Of a DNA stretch of 9,600 bases, positions 1 through 5,859 are shown piece after piece. The stretch is from an uncultured Rhodospirillales bacterium. Its GTDB lineage: Bacteria; Pseudomonadota; Alphaproteobacteria; Rhodospirillales; 2-02-FULL-58-16. Location of the stretch: NCBI GenBank assembly GCA_913053795.1, contig CAJXGZ010000069.1, forward strand, positions 1-9,600, read 5' to 3'. Position 1 is the first letter of the stretch, and the number at the start of each line of letters is the position of its first letter. The translations under genes and the position numbers were made by a program. The notes under the pieces were generated by a model that worked only from the letters and a program-made list of their open reading frames with translations, made no database searches and had not been told where the DNA came from.

Positions 1-248
1 CCGGAGGTGACGATTCCCCCCGGCGAATTGATGTAAAAGGAAATGTCCTTGGTGGGGTTTTCCGACTCCAGGTACAAAAACTGGGCGCACACCACGCTGG
101 CCACGCTGTCGTCAACGTTGCCGGTAAGAAAGATGATGCGCTCCTTGAGAAGACGGGAGAAGATGTCAAAAGAGCGTTCTCCGCGGTTTGTCGTTTCCAC
201 GACCATGGGAATAAGGTTGCTCATGACAGTTTCCGCCGGATGAGTCAT
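1..248 (-). CDS. clpP: ATP-dependent Clp protease proteolytic subunit ClpP (N-terminal part, runs off window)
   Basis: Only the first 82 codons are inside the window; the 3' end lies beyond base 1. ClpP is the serine peptidase that forms the double-heptamer chamber of ClpXP/ClpAP and degrades unfolded and tagged cytosolic proteins. The visible sequence has the family landmarks: NLIPMVVETTNRGERSFDIF, then SRLLKERIIFLTG, VASVVCAQFLYLE, and the SPGG oxyanion-region motif (SFYINSPGGIVTSG) at the window edge. The catalytic Ser, His and Asp would lie outside. The ATG at 248 gives an 8-residue leader before a second in-frame ATG at 224. I prefer 248 because an AAAGGA site sits six bases upstream. 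The gene starts two bases after the tig stop, so the two are surely one transcription unit. In alphaproteobacteria clpX and often lon follow, but they would be outside this window. Confidence 0.95.
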   Translation of the reverse strand, partial: MTHPAETVMSNLIPMVVETTNRGERSFDIFSRLLKERIIFLTGNVDDSVASVVCAQFLYLESENPTKDISFYINSPGGIVTS

Positions 249-250
249 TT

Positions 251-1669
251 TCAATCCTTTTTCTTCTTCGGGGCTTTCTTCGGGGCCGCCGCCTTCTTCG
301 GGGCGGCGCTTTTCTTCTTTGATTTCCCCTTGCTAAAGTCGATGTCCTCGGGGTCCTTCATCAATTCCTCGACCGAGACCTTTTTGTCGGTGACCGTGGC
401 CATTTCGATGATGAAATCGACGACCTTGTCTTCCTGGATGGAGGCCGACAGCCCATCCATGGCGCCTGGGGATTTCTGGAAGTAATCCATGATCGCCTGC
501 TCCTGGCCGGGATAGCTCTCTGCCTGGGCCTTCATGGCCTTGGTGATGTCCTGTTCGCTGACCTTGATGTTGTTGAGGCGCCCAACATTGGACAACACCA
601 AGGCCAGACGCACGCGGCGCTTGGCGATGGCCATGAATTCGGCCTTGTGCTGGTCGTCGCTTTTCGCCGCGTCCTCATCGTCAAAGCTCTCGGGAGACTC
701 CTTGCGATGCTCTTCGAATTGATTCCAGATGCCCTCGAATTCGCTGTTCAGCATGCCCTCGGGCACCTCGAAATCATGGCCTTCGGACAGCAGGTCAAGC
801 AGGGATCTCTTGAGGCGGCGGCGGGACTGCTCCTTGAAATTCCTGGCGTGCCCCTCGCGGACGCTTTCCTTGAAAGCCTCAAGATTCTCCTTATTAAAGG
901 CCTTCGCCAAGTCGTCGTCGATTTTGGCCGGGGCGGTCTCTAGCAATTCCTTGACGTCGACGTCGAAAACCGCATCCTTGCCGGCCAAATCGGCGGCCTG
1001 GTATTCCTTTGGGAAGGAGACCTTGACCACCACATGGCCGCCGGTCTTGACGCCCACAAGCTGCTCTTCGAAGCCCGGAATAAAGCTGCCGGACCCCAAC
1101 TCAAGGGAATAGCCGTCGGCCTTGCCGCCGGGGAACTCGACGCCGTCCACCTTGCCGATGAAATCGATCACCATGACGTCGCCGTTCTTTGACTTGCGCG
1201 CGCCGGGCGCCGGGCGGGTGGTCTTTCTGGAGGCGGCCAGACGCTCAATGGCGGCGTCGACCTCGGCCTCCTCGGGTTCGGCTGTCAGCCGCTCCAGTTT
1301 GATGGTGGACATATCGAGGGTTTCGATTTCAGGCATCACCTCAAGCGCCATGGAGAATTCAAGGTCGCTGCCGTCCTCGAACTTGACGACCTTGATGTCC
1401 GGTTGCGCGGCGGGACGCAGATTGCGCTCCGTCAAGACTTTCTGTGAAACGTCGCCGACCGTTTTCTCAAGCACCTCGCCCATGACGGCGGGGCCGTATT
1501 TCTTGCGCAAGAGGGAGACCGGCGCCTTTCCTGGACGAAAGCCCGGCAATTGAACGGTGCGCGCCATTTCCTTGAGACGGCTGGTGACGTTTTTTTCGAT
1601 TTCGGCGCTGGGAACGGCGATATCGAATTCCCGCTTCAGCCCCTCGGACTTCGTTTCATTAACCTGCAT
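251..1669 (-). CDS. tig: Trigger factor (ribosome-associated chaperone / peptidyl-prolyl isomerase)
   Basis: The product has 472 residues, slightly longer than the ~430-residue E. coli protein. Trigger factor binds at the ribosome exit tunnel and shields nascent chains. Seen: an N-terminal ribosome-binding domain (about 1-130) with signature loop GFRPGKAP at 43-50; an FKBP-type PPIase domain (about 160-243) with GDVMVIDFIGKVDG, FIPGFEEQLVG and VKVSFPKEY; and a helical C-terminal domain (about 250-440). The last ~25 residues form a Lys/Ala/Pro tail of A-P-K-K units ending KKKKD. I chose the ATG at 1669 because it gives the canonical start (MQVNETKSEGLKREF). The frame stays open upstream, but that extension would run through the tRNA-Leu gene and is not real. 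The gene lies 36 bases downstream of the tRNA and directly before clpP. No separate promoter is visible in that gap, so transcription probably starts before the tRNA. Confidence 0.97.
   Translation of the reverse strand: MQVNETKSEGLKREFDIAVPSAEIEKNVTSRLKEMARTVQLPGFRPGKAPVSLLRKKYGPAVMGEVLEKTVGDVSQKVLTERNLRPAAQPDIKVVKFEDGSDLEFSMALEVMPEIETLDMSTIKLERLTAEPEEAEVDAAIERLAASRKTTRPAPGARKSKNGDVMVIDFIGKVDGVEFPGGKADGYSLELGSGSFIPGFEEQLVGVKTGGHVVVKVSFPKEYQAADLAGKDAVFDVDVKELLETAPAKIDDDLAKAFNKENLEAFKESVREGHARNFKEQSRRRLKRSLLDLLSEGHDFEVPEGMLNSEFEGIWNQFEEHRKESPESFDDEDAAKSDDQHKAEFMAIAKRRVRLALVLSNVGRLNNIKVSEQDITKAMKAQAESYPGQEQAIMDYFQKSPGAMDGLSASIQEDKVVDFIIEMATVTDKKVSVEELMKDPEDIDFSKGKSKKKSAAPKKAAAPKKAPKKKKD
255..260 (-). 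promoter_or_regulatory. Ribosome binding site of clpP inside the tig 3' end
   Basis: On the minus strand AAAGGA is followed by six bases and then the clpP ATG. The site is made from the last lysine and aspartate codons of tig, so translation of clpP is probably coupled to termination on tig. It supports the ATG at 248 as the clpP start. Confidence 0.75.
266..304. repeat. Three exact 9-base repeats encoding the trigger-factor tail
   Basis: The 9-mer CTTCGGGGC (plus strand) occurs at 266-274, 278-286 and 296-304. On the coding strand it is GCCCCGAAG, encoding Ala-Pro-Lys, and it builds the A-P-K-K units of the basic tail of trigger factor. Copies are offset by 12 and 18 bases, multiples of three, so gain or loss of a unit keeps the frame. 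Slippage or expansion within the gene is the likely origin. Confidence 0.85.
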
Positions 1670-1705
1670 TAAATACCCAACGGCGTTGTTGATGTTTTGT
1701 TGATC

Positions 1706-1790
1706 TGGTGCGGGCGGAGGGACTCGAACCCCCAAGCCTTGCGGCACTTGGACCTAAACCAAGCGTGTCTTCCAGTTCCACCACGCCCGC
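1706..1790 (-). tRNA. tRNA-Leu, anticodon UAG, CCA encoded
   Basis: This is an 85-nt class II tRNA. The acceptor arms GCGGGCG (5', ending the plus-strand block at 1790) and CGCCCGC pair perfectly, followed by discriminator A and a genome-encoded CCA (1708 to 1706). The anticodon stem CTTGG/CCAAG encloses loop TTTAGGT, giving anticodon UAG, which reads CUN leucine codons. A long variable arm (TGCCGCAAGGC region) is typical of tRNA-Leu. The T arm is GGGGG-TTCGAGT-CCCTC with one G-U pair. It precedes tig by 36 bases, an arrangement I recall from other alphaproteobacteria. Confidence 0.98.
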
Positions 1791-1820
1791 CGCTAAACCA
1801 GGATACGTAACGGGCGCCAG

Positions 1821-1848
1821 ACTTTATAACATTGAGGAAACCTGTCAA
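1821..1848 (-). promoter_or_regulatory. Probable sigma70-type promoter for tRNA-Leu (and tig-clpP)
   Basis: On the minus strand there is a perfect TTGACA -35 box (1848 to 1843). An AT-rich TATAAAGT stretch follows at 1828 to 1821. The -10 can be read as TAAAGT with a 16-base spacer or as TATAAA with a short 14-base spacer. Either way the start site falls some 20-25 bases before the mature tRNA 5' end at 1790, a normal leader for RNase P processing. No terminator is visible between the tRNA and tig, so this promoter may also drive tig and clpP. Confidence 0.6.
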
Positions 1849-1893
1849 TCACGACGGTCAACAAGACGGCGCTTTGATCAATTGCGATCGCCC

Positions 1894-2472
1894 TTATGTG
1901 AACATCCGAAACAGGGCGAAAACGCTCAAGGCCAAACTTATGATCACCAATAGAGTCGGCCCGACAAAAACGAAAGTCTCCTTCAGCGCGTCCCATAACG
2001 CCGCCGACGCCTTCGAAAAACGAAGTTCGCCGGCGTGGATGGCCGCCAGGAAGAACTTGGCGCTGATTTTATCCGGCCGGGAAGGCTCCATGGGCGCGAG
2101 GAAGGCCTTGTATTTGACTTCAAGGGGAATGCCGAGCTTATGGGTGGCGCAGCCCGCCACGGCGTATTTTCTTCCGTCGACGGCGTAGTAATAATATTTG
2201 ACCCCGCCGGCCCATTGGCCAAAGGCTTTGCTGTGGGCGCTTTCATGGCCGATCACATAATCGTTTTGACGCTGGAGATAGTAAAGCAGTTCATCTTTTT
2301 CCGCCACGCCGCCGCCTGCGAATACGCGGTCGTATTTGAGCCCCAATGCGACGTTGGAGAAGCTGAAAAACATGGAGCAGGAAGCGGTTGGATAAAAGGA
2401 TTGGACGACGAAGAAACCCAGGAAGAACAACCCGATGACGAGAAGCTTTGAATAGCGAAAAATAAAATTCAT
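1894..2472 (-). CDS. Membrane-anchored HExxH protein, SprA-related metalloprotease-like (second paralogue)
   Basis: The product has 192 residues. Seen: a hydrophobic segment at about 9-27, a central domain, and a second hydrophobic segment at about 166-188, consistent with a domain held to the membrane at both ends. The central domain has HESAH at 76-80 (HExxH zinc-protease signature), WAG at 87-89, GRKYAVAGC at 100-108 and PLEV...LAPMEPS at 116-131. From memory this order matches the SprA-related putative metalloprotease family (HExAH, GxYAG, YAVGGE, ALAPAEPS), except that Cys108 stands where that family has its GGE glutamate. Cys32 and Cys108 are its only cysteines. It aligns without a single gap to the upstream gene product. 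Its ATG overlaps the upstream stop by four bases (ATGA) and no ribosome site is visible, so translation is probably coupled. Substrate and catalytic activity are unknown. A catalytically dead or regulatory partner is also possible. Confidence 0.85.
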   Translation of the reverse strand: MNFIFRYSKLLVIGLFFLGFFVVQSFYPTASCSMFFSFSNVALGLKYDRVFAGGGVAEKDELLYYLQRQNDYVIGHESAHSKAFGQWAGGVKYYYYAVDGRKYAVAGCATHKLGIPLEVKYKAFLAPMEPSRPDKISAKFFLAAIHAGELRFSKASAALWDALKETFVFVGPTLLVIISLALSVFALFRMFT

Positions 2473-3062
2473 AAAAATGACCGCGCCAACACGTAGAGGA
2501 AGACAACGAGGCTTCCCAACAGCAATAACGGCGGCCCAAGGAATTTGAGCAGCAAGAACAGCCCCCTCGCCAATTCCTGCACCGCTTCGGCAACGCGGAA
2601 TTCAAAAACGAGCAAGGCCGATCTGGCGAAATGCGCCACGAACTGGTCGGCTTCCGTGACTTCGGCGGGCGCCAAGGCCGACCTGCGCAAGACCTCTAAC
2701 GGCGCACCGAATTTAAAGGGCGTGCAGCCGGCAAGGGCGTAGTCCCTCCCCTTGGCTCGATAAGTAAAATAGTAGCTCTCCCCGGCCCACGGCCCATAGA
2801 TCCTTCTATGAGCGCTTTCATGGGCGACGACATCATCGTGTTTATCGGCCAGCATGGAAAGCAAGCCGTTAACGTCTTTCTGGTTTTCGCTTTTCATGAT
2901 GCTGTTGTAGGACATCACGGTGGGAAGCTTGCCTAAATCATAATAGGCCGCGCAAAAAACCGTGGGATAGGTAAACAGCGCCGCAATGATGACCAAGCTG
3001 ATCGCCAAAGTTATGGTCAGTATTGGATATCGGCGGAAAAACGGCGCCAATGAAACCCTCAT
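2469..3062 (-). CDS. Membrane-anchored HExxH protein, SprA-related metalloprotease-like (first paralogue)
   Basis: The product has 197 residues. A basic N-terminus (RR at 10-11) precedes a hydrophobic segment at about 14-32. The central domain carries HESAH at 81-85, GPWAG at 90-94, GRDYALAGC at 105-113, PLEV at 121-124 and ALAPAEVTEADQ at 129-140. A strongly hydrophobic segment at about 168-192 ends the protein. The charge pattern suggests N-in topology with the HESAH domain outside the cytoplasm (inference). The motif order resembles the SprA-related putative metalloproteases as I remember them. LAPAEVTEADQFVA is a close match to the family's LAPAEPSxQDxxVA. The usual GGE glutamate is replaced by AGC (Cys113). 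It has only two cysteines, Cys37 and Cys113. The ATG lies ten bases after the nnr stop with no clear ribosome site, and the downstream paralogue overlaps it by four bases. The three genes form one operon. Function is not established. Confidence 0.85.
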   Translation of the reverse strand: MRVSLAPFFRRYPILTITLAISLVIIAALFTYPTVFCAAYYDLGKLPTVMSYNSIMKSENQKDVNGLLSMLADKHDDVVAHESAHRRIYGPWAGESYYFTYRAKGRDYALAGCTPFKFGAPLEVLRRSALAPAEVTEADQFVAHFARSALLVFEFRVAEAVQELARGLFLLLKFLGPPLLLLGSLVVFLYVLARSFL

Positions 3063-3072
3063 AATTCGATGC

Positions 3073-4248
3073 TCATTGTTTTTCCTTGAGGCTCCGCAAA
3101 ACGCCGGGCAGGGTTTCGGAAATATCCTCGGCGATCAGGCCGGGGCCGTACCGGGCCGCCGCGGCGCCGTGCAGCCAGGCGCCGGCGCAGGCGGCGTCGA
3201 AGGCGTCCATGCCTTGGGCCAGAAGGCCGAGAATAAATCCGGCCAGAACGTCGCCTGTTCCCGCCGTGGCCAGTTCAGGGGGCGCGTTGTCATTGATAAC
3301 GGCCTTGCCCTCTGGAGAAGCGATCACCGTGTCCGCGCCCTTCAGCAGGACCACGGCGCCGCTTTGTCCGGCGGCGGCGCGGGCGCGGGAAAGCTTGTCG
3401 CCCTCAACGCCGAACAGAGGGGGGGCGAACAGGCGGGCGAATTCCCCTTCGTGGGGCGTCAACACCGTCGGCGCGTTGATTTCGCTGAACATGGCTTTTG
3501 GGTCTTGGGAAAACACGGTCAGGGCGTCGGCGTCAAGCACGCAGGATTTTTCCGCTTGAAGGGCGGCCAAGACAAAATGCCGGGTGGTCTCGGTGACGCC
3601 GCAGCCGGGTCCTACGAGAACGGCGTTCTTCCTGGGGTCGGACAACAACTGGGCGAAGGCCTCCTGGCCGGCGGCGGACGCGTAGAGTGTCCCCGGCGCC
3701 CCCGCCGCATAAACCGGAACGGCTTCGGGCGGCGCGGCGATGGTGACAAGACCGGCGCCCGCGCGCCGGGCCGCCGTGGAGGCCAGACGCGCGGCTCCGG
3801 TCATCTCAGGGCCTCCCGCCACAACCGCGTGGCCGCGGCTGTATTTGTGTGAGTCTATTTCAAGCCGGGGAAAGCTCCGCAACCACAAACAGGGACCGTT
3901 GACGAAGGTTCGCGGATTGACGCCGGCCAGGACGGAGTCGGGAATTCCGATGTCGGCGACCGCCACTTCGCCTGAAAGCGAGCGGCCGGGAAGCAGCAAA
4001 TGCCCCGGCTTTGGCCGGAAGAAGGTGACGGTCACGCAGGCGTTGAAGGCGCCGCCGAGGACCTCCCCGGTATCGCCATGGACGCCGCTTGGGATGTCCA
4101 CGGCGACGCACTGGCGGGGGCTCTGGTTGACCGCCTCCGCCACCTCCGGCTCCAGCGCCCACAGCGTAACCTCCAGCCCGGCCCGCCGGCCCACCATCGC
4201 CAACCCGGTCCCCCAAGCCCCCCCGCCAATGACGCCGATTTTCTTCAT
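3073..4248 (-). CDS. nnr: Chimeric gene: GpsA N-terminus fused to truncated NnrE plus complete NnrD
   Basis: The product has 391 residues. Residues 1 to about 40 read as the start of NAD(P)-dependent glycerol-3-phosphate dehydrogenase: MKKIGVIGGGAWGT with the glycine-rich dinucleotide loop, then RRAGLEVTLWALEPEV. From about residue 44 the protein is Nnr, the bifunctional NAD(P)HX epimerase/dehydratase that repairs hydrated NAD(P)H. VAVDIPSGVHGDTGEV (48-63), TVTFFRPKPGHLLLPGR and VADIGIPD are the second part of NnrE. From HKYSRGHAVVAGG (134-146) the NnrD dehydratase seems complete: GPG at 213, DADAL at 239, TPHEGEFARLF at 264, LKGADTVIA at 302, and ELATAGTGDVLAG at 325-337 with likely catalytic Asp333. 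A full Nnr is near 500 residues, so about 150 residues of NnrE, including its nucleotide-binding GNNGGDG region, are missing and do not occur upstream. NnrE should be inactive; NnrD may work. GpsA function cannot be provided by 40 residues. The ribosome site is weak. The gene is first in an operon with the two HESAH genes. Confidence 0.9.
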   Translation of the reverse strand: MKKIGVIGGGAWGTGLAMVGRRAGLEVTLWALEPEVAEAVNQSPRQCVAVDIPSGVHGDTGEVLGGAFNACVTVTFFRPKPGHLLLPGRSLSGEVAVADIGIPDSVLAGVNPRTFVNGPCLWLRSFPRLEIDSHKYSRGHAVVAGGPEMTGAARLASTAARRAGAGLVTIAAPPEAVPVYAAGAPGTLYASAAGQEAFAQLLSDPRKNAVLVGPGCGVTETTRHFVLAALQAEKSCVLDADALTVFSQDPKAMFSEINAPTVLTPHEGEFARLFAPPLFGVEGDKLSRARAAAGQSGAVVLLKGADTVIASPEGKAVINDNAPPELATAGTGDVLAGFILGLLAQGMDAFDAACAGAWLHGAAAARYGPGLIAEDISETLPGVLRSLKEKQ

Positions 4249-4282
4249 GGCTTAGTTACGCCCCGGTACATAATCAACGATC

Positions 4283-4339
4283 AGCTCTCAGCCGTCAGCC
4301 TTCAGCTAGCTGACAGCTGATCGCTGACGGCTGAGAGCT
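4283..4339. repeat. Perfect 17-base inverted repeat with nested palindromes
   Basis: AGCTCTCAGCCGTCAGC (4283-4299) is the exact reverse complement of GCTGACGGCTGAGAGCT (4323-4339), with a 23-base centre. The centre contains the 12-base palindrome TCAGCTAGCTGA (4302-4313). An alternative pair GATCAGCT (4279-4286) / AGCTGATC (4315-4322) overlaps the main arms, so two structures compete. The whole element is built from GCTGA/TCAGC words, like the intergenic repeat elements found dispersed in many genomes. It begins two bases after the htrA stop and ends about 35 bases before the chimeric nnr start. It could stop transcription or stabilise the htrA mRNA 3' end, but there is no T-run for a classical terminator. 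Confidence 0.9.
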
Positions 4340-4341
4340 TT

Positions 4342-5859
4342 CTACTTCTTGTCCTTGCCTTCTTTTTTCTCGGCGATGCGCAAGGCGACGAACCTGAGGC
4401 CCGCTTGACCGTCCACCAGGAGGAGGACGGTTTTGCGCTTGGCGTCCTTGGCTTCCTTGATCTTGGCGGCGACCTGGGCCGGCGTCGAGACTTCCTTTTG
4501 GCTGACCTCGGCCACCAGATCGCCGGGGCGGATGCCTTTTTCAGCCGCCGCGCCGCCGTCGTCGACGGCGGTCACCACCACGCCCTTGGATTTCTCGTCG
4601 ATGCCGTAGCGCTCGCGCAAGGAATCGGTGATCACCGACAGGGTTAGACCTAAGGCGTCGACCTTGGTGGTCTTGGCCTTGCTCTTTATTCCCTTGCCTT
4701 TCTTTTTGGCGGCCGTTTTGGCTTCGCCGTCATCAAGCTTGCCGATGTTCACGGTGACCGTTTTCTTCTTTCTTTCGCGCCACAGCTCCACCTTCACTTT
4801 CTTGTCGACGTCGGTCTCGGCGACGATGCGCGGCAGCTTGCGCATTTTCTTCACCCGCCTGCCGTCGAAGGACAGAATGACGTCGCCGGGCTTGATCTTG
4901 GCCTTTTCGGCGGGGCCGCCCTTGATGACGCTGGCCACCAGGGCGCCCTCGGCTTTTTTGAGGCCCAGGGTCTCGGCGATTTCTTCGGTGACCGCCTGGA
5001 TGTGGACGCCGAGCCAGCCGCGGCGCACCTGGCCGTGCTTGATCAACTGCTTGATCACCGTTTTGGCGGTGGCGCTGGGAATGGCGAAGCCGATGCCGAC
5101 GCTGCCGCCGGACGGCGAATAGATGGCCGAATTGATGCCGATGACCTTGCCCTCCATGTTGAACATGGGACCGCCCGAGTTGCCCCGGTTGATGGAGGCG
5201 TCGGTCTGGATGAAGTCGTCGTAAGGCCCGGATCTGATGTCGCGGTGACGGGCCGAGATGATTCCCGCCGTCACCGTGCCGCCGAGCCCGAAGGGGTTGC
5301 CGATGGCGAACACCCAGTCGCCGACCCGGGCGGTGTCGGAATCGCCGAATGTGGTGTGAGCCATGCCCTTGACGGGCTTAATCTTGAGAACGGCGAGATC
5401 GGTCTTGGGATCGCGGCCCACAACCTTCGCTTCGAGGCGGGTGTTGTCCTGGAGAATGACGGTGATTTCGTCGGCGTCGGCGATGACGTGGTTGTTGGTG
5501 ACCACATGGCCCTCGGTGTCCAGGATGAAGCCCGAGCCCAGCGAGGTCGCCTTGCGCTGGCGGCGCGGCTGTCCTCCCTGCGGGCGGTTGCGCTCGAAGA
5601 ACTCCTTGAAGAATTCCTCGAAGGGCGAGCCCGGGGGAAGCTGGGGCATTTCGGGACCGGCGTGGCCCTCGATCACCTGGGAGGTGGAAATGTTGACCAC
5701 CGCCGGCAGAAGCTTCTCGGCCAGATCGGCGAAGCTGTCGGGGGCCCTCTTGGCCAGCGCCACAAGTGGCGCCATGAGCACCGCCAGCGCCACCACAAGG
5801 ATCGGCGCCTGGCGGCGGATGATTTTGAAACGTGTTTGAGTCACTGATTGGCTCTCCAT
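4342..5859 (-). CDS. DegP/HtrA-family periplasmic serine endoprotease (Do family)
   Basis: The product has 505 residues from the chosen ATG at 5859. It degrades or holds misfolded envelope proteins. Seen: a basic N-region (RFKIIRRQAP) and hydrophobic core (about 20-36) ending ALA, a typical signal peptide; the trypsin-like domain with His124 (VVTNNHVI), Asp154 (DPKTDLAVLKI) and Ser228 (INRGNSGGP), a complete triad; GNPFGLGGTVTAGIISA; then PDZ1 (about 280-375, GWLGVHIQ... GDVILSFDG) and PDZ2 (about 400-490, GVVVTAVDDGG...GIRPGDLVAEV). A lysine-rich linker (about 378-400) separates the PDZ domains and the C-terminus ends in a lysine-rich tail. The Q/E/F-rich segment near 80-90 fits the LA-loop region. 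An earlier in-frame TTG at 5919 would add 20 residues before the signal peptide. The ATG is preferred, with a GGAG 11 bases upstream. DegP, DegQ and MucD cannot be told apart here. It appears to be a single-gene unit with a gene-free 5' region. Confidence 0.95.
   Translation of the reverse strand: MESQSVTQTRFKIIRRQAPILVVALAVLMAPLVALAKRAPDSFADLAEKLLPAVVNISTSQVIEGHAGPEMPQLPPGSPFEEFFKEFFERNRPQGGQPRRQRKATSLGSGFILDTEGHVVTNNHVIADADEITVILQDNTRLEAKVVGRDPKTDLAVLKIKPVKGMAHTTFGDSDTARVGDWVFAIGNPFGLGGTVTAGIISARHRDIRSGPYDDFIQTDASINRGNSGGPMFNMEGKVIGINSAIYSPSGGSVGIGFAIPSATAKTVIKQLIKHGQVRRGWLGVHIQAVTEEIAETLGLKKAEGALVASVIKGGPAEKAKIKPGDVILSFDGRRVKKMRKLPRIVAETDVDKKVKVELWRERKKKTVTVNIGKLDDGEAKTAAKKKGKGIKSKAKTTKVDALGLTLSVITDSLRERYGIDEKSKGVVVTAVDDGGAAAEKGIRPGDLVAEVSQKEVSTPAQVAAKIKEAKDAKRKTVLLLVDGQAGLRFVALRIAEKKEGKDKK

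Noticed and set aside
1670..1747. N-terminal extension of trigger factor to 498 residues
   Set aside because: The extra codons run through the 3' half of the tRNA-Leu gene; the canonical trigger-factor start is the ATG at 1669.
2986..3852. 288-residue plus-strand open frame
   Set aside because: Antisense to the NnrD coding region; the Gly/Arg-rich translation is a mirror of the real gene.
4249..4341. Classical intrinsic terminator after htrA
   Set aside because: The hairpin is strong but no T-run follows on either side, so it is annotated only as a repeat.
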